This document shows, piece by piece, positions 1 to 4,989 of a DNA stretch of 6,146 bases. Each line of letters opens with the position of its first letter. Positions within the stretch are counted from its first letter, which is position 1. The notes under the pieces were generated by a model. That model did no database searches. It had not been told where the DNA came from and saw nothing but the letters and a program-made list of their open reading frames with translations. Made by a program: the position numbers and the translations under genes. Location of the stretch: assembly GCA_012520135.1 (NCBI GenBank), contig JAAYOX010000199.1:1-6146 (forward strand). Direction: 5' to 3'. The stretch comes from Clostridia bacterium. Its GTDB lineage: Bacteria; Bacillota; DULZ01.

Positions 1-21
1 AAAAAGGTATTCGCCCGGCAA
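1..21 (-). CDS. possible 5' end of a divergent gene leaving the window
   Basis: Read on the minus strand, AGGAGG (complement of 31-36) is followed after nine bases by TTG CCG GGC GAA TAC CTT TTT, running out of the window. A strong Shine-Dalgarno sequence at normal spacing before a TTG makes a divergently transcribed gene possible, with the product starting M-P-G-E-Y-L-F. Only seven codons are visible, so no function can be proposed. The same bases can instead be read as the tail of a plus-strand gene (next entry), and the two readings exclude each other in practice. No convincing minus-strand promoter was seen between this site and the glycosyltransferase start. Confidence 0.22.
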
Positions 22-52
22 AGTAGAATTCCTCCTAGTGATGACAAAATAG
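2..52 (+). CDS. possible 3' tail of an upstream plus-strand gene
   Basis: Frame 2 is open from the window edge to a TAG at 50-52 and reads K-R-Y-S-P-G-K-V-E-F-L-L-V-M-T-K. If real, it is the last 16 residues of a protein encoded to the left, ending 30 bases before the glycosyltransferase start and therefore perhaps in an operon with it. Sixteen open codons are weak evidence, and frame 1 is also open here, running into the glycosyltransferase. Confidence 0.2.
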   Translation, partial: KRYSPGKVEFLLVMTK

Positions 53-71
53 TTTTAATTTTCCAGCAGAT

Positions 72-78
72 AAGGGGG
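72..78 (+). promoter_or_regulatory. ribosome binding site of the glycosyltransferase (decides between two starts)
   Basis: AAGGGGG precedes two consecutive ATG codons at 82 and 85. Spacing favours 85, giving a 372-residue protein that begins M-F-I-T-L. The difference does not affect the membrane segment. Confidence 0.6.
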
Positions 79-81
79 AAG

Positions 82-1203
82 ATGATGTTTATTACCCTGG
101 GAATTATCTTGGGCAGTTTTATATTTCTCCATTTTTTTGCTTTTGCAATTGGTTTAAACCGTTGCCGTTCCATAAAAAAGGGCCAGGAGCCGCCGGGCAT
201 CTCGGTAATTAAGCCGGTAAAAGGTTTGGATGCCGGAGCTTACGAGAATTTTGCTTCCTTTTGCGTTCAGGAATTGACGGTGCCTTATGAATTGATTTTC
301 TCCTTTCAAGATCCGCAAGACCCTGCTCTGTCGTTGGTTCGAAAGCTGCAAAAAGACTATCCCCAGCTTGATATCAGGGTTACCGTCAATCCTGTAAAAA
401 CACCTATGACCGGGAAATCAAGCAATCTACATTATGGGATTCAAATGGCTAAATACGATTGTTTGATCCTGAGCGATGCCGATATGCGGGTTGAACCGGA
501 TTTCGTAGCCCGGATTGCCTCTCAATTAAATAACCCAAAGCTTGGTCTGGTATCGGCACTTCCCATCCATGTGGGAGCTAAAGGGTTTTGGGCTTTAATC
601 TACATGCTTCAGCTCAATGCAACCATCCTGGCTCAGTGGCTACCCTATGCTACTCTTTTCAAATTAGGAGTAGCGGGAGGTACTATTGCGATTAAAAAAC
701 AAGTGATTGAGGAAATCGGCGGTATGGAGGCGATTGGCGATTACTTGGTTGAGGATGTAAAGCTGGGGCTCTTGGTTAAAGAAGCCGGCTATCAGGTAGC
801 CATCGGGCCTGAAATCTACTCCCCGGTAGGAGCTAAAACTAAACAAGATGCTTTCAGCCTGCTGGCCAGGGGAGCAATCATTTATCGGAAAATGCTTCAC
901 CTGGCTTTGGAAATACCTTATTTAGCGGTAGCATATTTCTATTTTCCCATGATGCTGTTAGGTCTTGTTTTAATGAAACCTACGTTGATTTTGGCAGGCG
1001 TTATTCACCTGTCTGGCAAAATGTTAACCGCTTTTATGATTTCTCGCCGGGCAGGTACGTCCGGTGTAGAGACCTTTCTATTGCCGGTAATGGATGGTTT
1101 ATTTCTCTTCGTCTACCTGCAGGTTTTACGCACGGGCACATTGACTTGGCGGGGTATGAGCTACCGGGTGGATGAGGAGGGCCGGCAGATAAAAGTATCA
1201 TAA
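82..1203 (+). CDS. membrane glycosyltransferase, family 2/21 (ceramide glucosyltransferase/HpnI-like)
   Basis: The 373-residue protein resembles the GT21 branch of GT-A glycosyltransferases, which move a sugar from a nucleotide sugar to a membrane lipid at the cytoplasmic face. The order fits: one N-terminal membrane segment (about 4-24), SVIKPVKGLD (41-50) with the first conserved Asp, GKSSNL (111-116), a metal-binding DxD inside SDADMRV (131-137), GGTIAIKK (199-206), the third acidic motif DYLVED (220-225, E224/D225), then C-terminal membrane segments (about 280-320 and 332-350) and a WRGMSYR tail (356-362). HpnI (hopanoid glycosylation) and eukaryotic ceramide glucosyltransferases share this plan, but no hopanoid gene is visible, so the acceptor lipid is unknown. 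The usual (Q/R)xxRW motif after the acidic pair is replaced by RGAIIYRK (263-270). AAGGGGG (72-78) lies three bases before ATG 82 and six before ATG 85; the second Met has the better spacing and may be the true start. The gene stands alone, with a terminator directly after it. Confidence 0.82.
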   Translation: MMFITLGIILGSFIFLHFFAFAIGLNRCRSIKKGQEPPGISVIKPVKGLDAGAYENFASFCVQELTVPYELIFSFQDPQDPALSLVRKLQKDYPQLDIRVTVNPVKTPMTGKSSNLHYGIQMAKYDCLILSDADMRVEPDFVARIASQLNNPKLGLVSALPIHVGAKGFWALIYMLQLNATILAQWLPYATLFKLGVAGGTIAIKKQVIEEIGGMEAIGDYLVEDVKLGLLVKEAGYQVAIGPEIYSPVGAKTKQDAFSLLARGAIIYRKMLHLALEIPYLAVAYFYFPMMLLGLVLMKPTLILAGVIHLSGKMLTAFMISRRAGTSGVETFLLPVMDGLFLFVYLQVLRTGTLTWRGMSYRVDEEGRQIKVS

Positions 1204-1213
1204 AGAATCATAA

Positions 1214-1239
1214 AAGCCGCCGGCGTTTGCCGGCGGCTT
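1214..1239. terminator. bidirectional Rho-independent terminator between the glycosyltransferase and tRNA-fMet
   Basis: The stem GCCGCCGGC (1216-1224) pairs perfectly with GCCGGCGGC (1229-1237) over a GTTT loop and is extended by AA/TT to 11 base pairs. It begins 10 bases after the glycosyltransferase stop codon and 13 bases beyond the tRNA CCA end. On the minus strand the hairpin is followed by TTTTATGATTCTTT, a fair U-tract, so it terminates the tRNA transcript at least as well as the plus-strand gene, where only a broken T-tract follows. Confidence 0.85.
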
Positions 1240-1251
1240 AAGAACTTAATT

Positions 1252-1327
<76 letters not shown>

Positions 1328-1333
1328 GAAATA

Positions 1334-1362
1334 ACTATAACATATGGTCACAAATGTGTCAA
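1334..1362 (-). promoter_or_regulatory. sigma-A promoter of tRNA-fMet
   Basis: On the minus strand TTGACA (1362-1357) is separated by exactly 17 bases from TATAGT (1339-1334). The -10 box is preceded by TGT, an extended -10 TG motif. Counting six bases from the -10 box places +1 at 1327, the first base of the mature tRNA, so the primary transcript should have little or no 5' leader. Confidence 0.85.
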
Positions 1363-1374
1363 ATGAACCCGGCA

Positions 1375-1470
1375 TTAGTGGTGGGCGAAGAAGAGGAAGC
1401 AGATGATGATAATAATAAACAGCAACCATAACCACCAATCATTATCATAATAGCCTGTCGTTGTAGTCAC
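1375..1470 (-). CDS. small hydrophobic membrane peptide, 31 residues, unrecognised
   Basis: A 31-codon reading frame runs from GTG (1470-1468) to TAA (1377-1375). Its ribosome binding site, GGAGGTGATT (1483-1474), is among the strongest in the window and sits eight bases from the start when measured from GGAGG. The peptide has a short polar head, M-T-T-T-G-Y-Y-D-N-D (1-10), then a Trp-rich interface W-W-L-W (12-15), a run of Leu/Phe/Ile with five consecutive isoleucines (about 16-28, one Cys at 24), and the tail A-H-H. It should form a single membrane helix with the N-terminus marked by acidic and Trp residues. The plan recalls the tiny YjcZ-like membrane peptides of spore formers, but I see no specific family signature, so function is unassigned. 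It reads toward the tRNA, and no hairpin separates the two. Confidence 0.6.
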   Translation of the reverse strand: MTTTTGYYDNDWWLWLLFIIIIICFLFFAHH

Positions 1471-1473
1471 GGC

Positions 1474-1483
1474 AATCACCTCC
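1474..1483 (-). promoter_or_regulatory. ribosome binding site of the 31-residue peptide
   Basis: GGAGGTGATT on the minus strand is complementary to ten bases of the 16S rRNA 3' end and is followed by GCC and the GTG start. Its strength is the main argument that this very short frame is translated. Confidence 0.65.
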
Positions 1484-1637
1484 GGTATAATGTGTCACTA
1501 ATAGATTACGCAGTTGTTTGATAAAGGTAAGATGTCCAAGATATGCAATTGTTACCAATTTGACTGGAACTGGATCTTGCCGGGCTAACAGCAGCTGTGT
1601 TAAAGTAAGCACTGATTATCATTGAGGAGGGATAGCC
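1484..1637. other. divergent intergenic region between the small peptide and the cell wall hydrolase
   Basis: This gap must hold the promoters of the small peptide (leftward) and the hydrolase (rightward). On the plus strand TATAAT (1486-1491) has a poor partner TTGTAG (1461-1466) at 19 bases, and TTGACT (1560-1565) has no clear -10 box downstream. On the minus strand CATTATA, just before the peptide's ribosome binding site, resembles a sporulation sigma-F/G -10 (CATnnTA), but I could not find a matching -35. The promoters may therefore use a sporulation sigma factor; this is inference. No RNA gene or terminator is evident. Confidence 0.3.
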
Positions 1638-2138
1638 ATGAAAAAGCTGGTTGCAACACTGTTAATCTGTTTTTATGGAATTGGTGGTTTACTGGGCTTG
1701 TGGCTGTTCTTCGATGAGAATCTGAAGAATGGCAACGAGCATAGGATAGTAGCTACTGAAGCTGAAACCATAAAAAAGGACCTCTCTGAAGAGGATATGG
1801 AACTGTTAGCTAGAACTGTATATGGAGAAGCAAGAGGGGAAAGCTTTGAAGGTCAAGTCGCGGTGGCGGCGGTAATCGTTAACCGGATGGAACACCCGGA
1901 ATTTCCTGATGAAGTGGAAAAAATCATTTATGAGCCCCTGGCATTTACTGCAGTGGCTGACGGGCAGATTAACCTGGGGTACGACGAACAAGCATATGAG
2001 GCGGTTAAGGCTGCTTTGGCAGGTCAAGACCCCAGTGGAGGAGCCTTATATTACTACAATCCTGAGAAATCCACCAGTAAATGGATATGGTCCAGGCAAG
2101 TGATCAAAAGAATCGGCAAGCATACCTTTGCCATATAA
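1638..2138 (+). CDS. membrane-anchored cell wall hydrolase, SleB/CwlJ catalytic domain (Hydrolase_2)
   Basis: The 166-residue protein carries a complete SleB-type domain from about 52 to the C-terminus. Proteins of this family are lytic enzymes acting on peptidoglycan, best known for degrading spore cortex at germination. Visible signatures are ELLARTVYGEARGE (56-68 region) with the conserved Glu64 proposed as catalytic acid, EGQVAVAAVIVNR (71-83), AFTAVADGQIN (102-112), and the strongly conserved end GGALYYYNPEKSTSKWIW followed by IKRIGKHTFAI. Residues 4-25 form a signal peptide or N-terminal membrane anchor, followed by a short acidic/basic linker (26-50). Unlike classical SleB it has no N-terminal peptidoglycan-binding domain, so it is closer in build to CwlJ or to stand-alone SleB-like hydrolases. 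GAGGAGGG (1624-1631) precedes the ATG at good spacing. It is monocistronic, because a terminator starts at the stop codon. Confidence 0.88.
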   Translation: MKKLVATLLICFYGIGGLLGLWLFFDENLKNGNEHRIVATEAETIKKDLSEEDMELLARTVYGEARGESFEGQVAVAAVIVNRMEHPEFPDEVEKIIYEPLAFTAVADGQINLGYDEQAYEAVKAALAGQDPSGGALYYYNPEKSTSKWIWSRQVIKRIGKHTFAI

Positions 2139-2180
2139 AAAAGGTTGCCCTGAAATGGGCGGCCTTTTGTTTAATTTTTT
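2139..2180 (+). terminator. Rho-independent terminator of the cell wall hydrolase gene
   Basis: AAAAGGTTGCCC (2139-2150) pairs with GGGCGGCCTTTT (2157-2168) over a six-base loop, with two internal T-G wobbles. It is followed by TGTTTAATTTTTT. It starts immediately after the TAA and separates the hydrolase from the terpene cyclase gene 48 bases further on. Confidence 0.88.
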
Positions 2181-2228
2181 ACTCCCAGGCAACACTAGGG
2201 GCAGTAGCATTTAGCGGAGGATGGTTTC

Positions 2229-3287
2229 ATGTTGAGAGAGTGGCGGCAGTTGAATCTGATCAAGTCCTTTGTGACAAAAATTTTCCCTTTGGTGGACAGG
2301 GAGTTGGAAGCCTATTTAACCCGGTTGCAAAACTGCCCATGTGAAGAATTAAGGGTCCAGGCCCAAGCCAGCATTAGAGGTAAACGGTTTCACGCTCAGG
2401 GAGGTAGCATTTATGCTCTGTATCCGGGAGTGGAGACCGGCTCTTTTGTCAGTTTCGTAGTGGCCCTGCAGACCATCAGTGATTATTTGGATAATCTTTG
2501 TGACCGGGCCGGTGTTAGTGATGAACAGTCTTTCAGGCAACTCCACCTGGCCATGATTACGGCTCTGGACCCGGACCAAGAAGCTCACCAAGATTATTAC
2601 AAATACTATCCTTATAAAGACGACGGGGGTTATCTCCTGTCCCTAGTAAATAATAGTCAACAGGTGATCACAGGGCATTTCCCTGCTTACCGGCAAGTAA
2701 AGAATGAAATTTTAGCTCTAGCCGGGCTTTACTCGGACTTGCAAAGCTTGAAACATATAGATTGGACAATTCGGGAAGAGCGTTTATTGAACTGGGCCAA
2801 TCAACACAAACCTTCCGAGTTGTCTCCTTGGGAATTTGCAGCTGCCACCGGTTCCACCCTGGGGATGTTTATGTTGGCTGCTGCATCGTCTTCGCCGGAT
2901 TTGCCCGGCTCCCAAGTTCAGAAAATTAAAGCTGCTTATTTCCCGTGGATTACAGGGCTTCACATCTTGTTGGATTACTTTATCGATCAGGAGGAGGACA
3001 GGGCAGGAGGAGACTTAAATTTTGTCTTTTACTACCAGGACAGGAAACAGTGTGAGGAACGATTGAAGCTGTTTTTAGAACAATCTTTGGCCAAAGCAAA
3101 ATCTTTACCTGAGCCTTTATTCCACGTAACAGTTGTAGAGGGCTTATTAGCTATGTATCTTTCAGACCCTAAAGCATTACAAGGAGATAAGAGGGAAATA
3201 AGTCTCAAACTTTTAGCAAAGGGGGGCCCGAGAGTTAGATTGCTTCATTGGATCTGCCAAAAGCTCCGGCAAAAAAACAAACTATAG
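2229..3287 (+). CDS. ytpB: DUF2600 (YtpB-type) terpene cyclase, tetraprenyl-beta-curcumene synthase family
   Basis: The 352-residue protein matches the DUF2600 family along its length. The characterised member, YtpB of Bacillus subtilis, cyclises heptaprenyl diphosphate (C35) to tetraprenyl-beta-curcumene, a precursor of spore-associated sesquarterpenes. Family landmarks are RVQAQASIRGKRFHAQGG (42-59), VVALQTISDYLDNLCDR (77-93) with the Asp-rich DYLDN, YYPYKDDGGYL (126-136), WEFAAATGSTLGMF (201-214), and the second acidic cluster LLDYFIDQEEDRAGGDLNF (247-265). These acidic clusters are the likely Mg-diphosphate sites. The protein is mostly helical and has no signal peptide. GCGGAGG (2214-2220) precedes ATG 2229 by eight bases, while the ATG at 2221 is out of frame and soon stops. 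No clear promoter lies between the upstream terminator and this start. The substrate-producing type of enzyme, a long-chain polyprenyl diphosphate synthase, is encoded 1.7 kb away on the opposite strand. Confidence 0.9.
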   Translation: MLREWRQLNLIKSFVTKIFPLVDRELEAYLTRLQNCPCEELRVQAQASIRGKRFHAQGGSIYALYPGVETGSFVSFVVALQTISDYLDNLCDRAGVSDEQSFRQLHLAMITALDPDQEAHQDYYKYYPYKDDGGYLLSLVNNSQQVITGHFPAYRQVKNEILALAGLYSDLQSLKHIDWTIREERLLNWANQHKPSELSPWEFAAATGSTLGMFMLAAASSSPDLPGSQVQKIKAAYFPWITGLHILLDYFIDQEEDRAGGDLNFVFYYQDRKQCEERLKLFLEQSLAKAKSLPEPLFHVTVVEGLLAMYLSDPKALQGDKREISLKLLAKGGPRVRLLHWICQKLRQKNKL

Positions 3288-3310
3288 CCGGAAAACGCTG
3301 CAAAACTACA

Positions 3311-3324
3311 AGTATACACAATTT
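3311..3324 (+). repeat. 14-base direct repeat, copy 1 (upstream of the glutamate dehydrogenase promoter)
   Basis: AGTATACACAATTT occurs here and again at 6056-6069, in the same orientation. This copy ends four bases before the -35 box of the glutamate dehydrogenase promoter. Such a match could be chance in a window this size, but both copies lie just upstream of plus-strand promoters. Confidence 0.4.
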
Positions 3325-3328
3325 TATG

Positions 3329-3357
3329 TTGTTTATCTACATCTGTTTCGGTAGAAT
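3329..3357 (+). promoter_or_regulatory. sigma-A promoter of glutamate dehydrogenase
   Basis: TTGTTT (3329-3334) and TAGAAT (3352-3357) are 17 bases apart. Transcription should start near 3364, giving a leader of about 30 bases before the ATG. No terminator hairpin was seen between the terpene cyclase stop at 3287 and this promoter, so some read-through from upstream is possible. Confidence 0.6.
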
Positions 3358-3395
3358 ATAACCGTGAAAATGAAACAAGGGGGTTTGCTGTCATT

Positions 3396-4733
3396 ATGCA
3401 TGATGAAGAATTGATGGGCATTGAACATGTACTTTGTAGTAAGGAACCGGACAACGTTTCCAGTGAATTGGTGAAGCGTGCCGGAGAAAGGCTGGGGTAT
3501 CCTGTCGATGTTATCACCCAACTGATTCAACCGGATCAGGTATTGGTGTTCCGGCTACCCGTGGAAATCTTCGGGAAAGTTATCAGCCCCTACGGTTGTA
3601 TAGTATTGCATAATAACGCCAGGGGACCCTATAAGGGTGGTATCAGGATGGCCAATGACGTTGATGTTTGGGAAACCAGTGAACTGGCCCGTCTCATGTC
3701 TTTAAAGACAGCCATTGCCGGGATTGAGTTCGGAGGAGGTAAATCCGGCATTAAGGTAGATATGAATGCCCTTTACCAGCTTTTCGGTGTTAAGGAGCGA
3801 AACCTGGAATTTGAGGGTATCATCAAGAGAGCCATTATCGCCAAATATGCTACCTTACATAAAGAGCTATTACGGAGCCGTACTTATGTGCCTGCTCCCG
3901 ATATGGGTACCGGTGGACCGGAAATGGCCGTAATCAGCAGCGTTACCGGGGAACCTGCTTCTGTTACCGGGAAACCGGAAGGTATTAACGGTTGGCTGGC
4001 AGGCAGGAGAGAAGCTACCGGTTATGGGGTAGCAACTGCCGTTTTAGAGACTTTAGATTATTTAGGTATTCCTGCCAATCAGGCTAAAATTGCCATGCAG
4101 GGCTTTGGCAATGTTGGCTCTTATGCGGCTCTTTACTTGGCAGAACAAGGTGTTAAACTCATGGGTGTAGTGGACATTTTCGGCGGTGTTCAGGATCCCA
4201 ACGGCCTTGATGTTCCCGCCTTGTTTAAGTACGCCGGACAGCATGGTACAGTTAAAGGATTCAACAATCAGTCTCTAACTAACGAAGAATTATTCAAAAT
4301 GGAGGTAGATGTTTTAATTCCTGCTGCAGGGGGACATGTATTGAACAAGGAAACCTCCCCCGGAGTTAATGCCAAGGCTGTCGTTTCAGCCGCTAACATG
4401 CCGGCTACACCGGAAGGAATGGCTATACTCGAAGAAAAACAAGTTTACATTTTCCCGGATATTGTGGCTAATTCCGGTGGCGTAGTGGCTTCTAATCTAG
4501 AGTATGCGGCATCTTTGAGTGCCAAACCTGCCAAACAAGAAGAAGTATTGGAATTCGTCGGCGAACGGATCAAGGCCAGCTTCCAGGATTTCAATAAAAT
4601 CGCCACTGAAGAAAAAATCAGTCCCACGGAAGCGGCTATTCAGTTAGCAGTACAGCGGATTTATGATGCCATGAAATTAAGAGGACAATTAAACAATCAA
4701 AGTTTTGATCTGGGGAAATTGACCGGTAATTAA
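3396..4733 (+). CDS. gdhA: glutamate dehydrogenase (Glu/Leu/Phe/Val dehydrogenase family)
   Basis: The 445-residue enzyme interconverts glutamate and 2-oxoglutarate plus ammonia with NAD(P). Catalytic residues are all present: Lys80 in GPYKGGIR, Lys104 in SLKTAI, Lys116 in GGGKSGIK, Asp169 in PAPDMGT and Ser366 in GGVVASN. The Lys spacing (24, then 12) is the same as in Clostridium symbiosum GDH (K89, K113, K125). Lys80 and Ser366 are the side chains that bind the glutamate gamma-carboxylate and are replaced in leucine dehydrogenases, so glutamate is the likely substrate. The Rossmann domain opens with TGYGV and GFGNVG (236-241); I do not assign NAD versus NADP. Between Lys116 and Asp169 are 53 residues against about 40 in C. 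symbiosum, and a seven-residue duplication VTGEPAS/VTGKPEG follows (183-196). CAAGGGGG (3376-3383) lies 12 bases before ATG 3396, slightly long; no better in-frame start was found. The gene has its own promoter and ends at a terminator. Confidence 0.93.
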   Translation: MHDEELMGIEHVLCSKEPDNVSSELVKRAGERLGYPVDVITQLIQPDQVLVFRLPVEIFGKVISPYGCIVLHNNARGPYKGGIRMANDVDVWETSELARLMSLKTAIAGIEFGGGKSGIKVDMNALYQLFGVKERNLEFEGIIKRAIIAKYATLHKELLRSRTYVPAPDMGTGGPEMAVISSVTGEPASVTGKPEGINGWLAGRREATGYGVATAVLETLDYLGIPANQAKIAMQGFGNVGSYAALYLAEQGVKLMGVVDIFGGVQDPNGLDVPALFKYAGQHGTVKGFNNQSLTNEELFKMEVDVLIPAAGGHVLNKETSPGVNAKAVVSAANMPATPEGMAILEEKQVYIFPDIVANSGGVVASNLEYAASLSAKPAKQEEVLEFVGERIKASFQDFNKIATEEKISPTEAAIQLAVQRIYDAMKLRGQLNNQSFDLGKLTGN

Positions 4734-4758
4734 CTTAAAATACTGTTCCTTATGTTTG

Positions 4759-4800
4759 GGCATTGGGCGCTAAATTTTTGAAGCCCAATGCCTTGCTTTT
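4759..4800 (+). terminator. Rho-independent terminator of glutamate dehydrogenase (hairpin copy A)
   Basis: GGCATTGGGC (4759-4768) pairs perfectly with GCCCAATGCC (4783-4792) over a 14-base loop containing TTTTTGA, followed by TTGCTTTT and more T. It starts 25 bases past the stop codon. On the minus strand no U-tract follows, so it probably works for the plus strand only. The 32 bases 4760-4791 recur in diverged form at 4951-4982. Confidence 0.82.
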
Positions 4801-4818
4801 TGACAAACTCTCAAAACC

Positions 4819-4930
4819 AAATCGATGTTAATCCCGGGCTTCAGAGGAGCCCGGTTTGGGGATGAGCTCTGTCGCCTTTGCTCTTTTGATTTTGGCTCCA
4901 ATTCAGCCCTTTGATTAACATCATCGATTT
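4819..4930. repeat. gapped inverted repeat in the spacer between glutamate dehydrogenase and polyprenyl synthase
   Basis: AAATCGATGTTAATC (4819-4833) is matched by the reverse complement of 4913-4930, AAATCGATGATGTTAATC, which differs only by a three-base ATG insertion. Weaker inverted similarity continues inward: GGGCT-5-GGAGCC (4836-4851) against the complement of GGCTCC-5-AGCCC (4894-4909). The arms enclose about 80 bases, including hairpin 4834-4854. It may be a fold-back RNA or the remains of a small palindromic element. No target-site duplication or transposase was found. Confidence 0.5.
4834..4854. other. G+C-rich hairpin in the intergenic spacer
   Basis: CCGGGCT (4834-4840) pairs with AGCCCGG (4848-4854) over a seven-base loop. 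Neither strand has a following U-tract, so it is a stable stem-loop but not a typical terminator. It sits inside the larger inverted repeat. Confidence 0.55.
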
Positions 4931-4950
4931 TGCTTATGTCTACAGTCTGA

Positions 4951-4989
4951 GCATTGGATATCAAGTTTTTGAGGTCCGATGCTTTTTTT
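4951..4989 (+). terminator. second plus-strand terminator (hairpin copy B)
   Basis: GCATTGGA (4951-4958) pairs with TCCGATGC (4975-4982) with one T-G wobble, extended by a T-G pair, and is followed by seven T (4983-4989). Aligned without gaps to copy A (4760-4791), it matches at 23 of 32 positions and the nine differences are all transitions that keep the stem paired. The T-run overlaps the stop codon of the convergent polyprenyl synthase gene. On the minus strand the wobbles become A-C mismatches and no U-tract follows, so this guards against plus-strand read-through. Confidence 0.72.

Noticed and set aside
1909..2103. 64-codon plus-strand frame inside the hydrolase gene
   Set aside because: It is fully inside the well-supported hydrolase domain in another frame, without independent signals.
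2081..2344. 87-codon plus-strand frame bridging the hydrolase and terpene cyclase genes
   Set aside because: It overlaps the hydrolase end, crosses its terminator and shadows the cyclase start; it has no ribosome binding site.
3288..3395. riboswitch or T-box leader before glutamate dehydrogenase
   Set aside because: The predicted leader is only about 30 bases and holds no terminator hairpin or recognisable aptamer motif.
3245..3530. two overlapping minus-strand frames (90 and 65 codons) over the glutamate dehydrogenase promoter and start
   Set aside because: They are antisense shadows of two conserved genes and have no ribosome binding site or domain.
4770..4964. 64-codon minus-strand frame in the spacer after glutamate dehydrogenase
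   Set aside because: It starts at a TTG without a ribosome binding site, covers both terminator hairpins and the inverted repeat, and the product has no recognisable domain.
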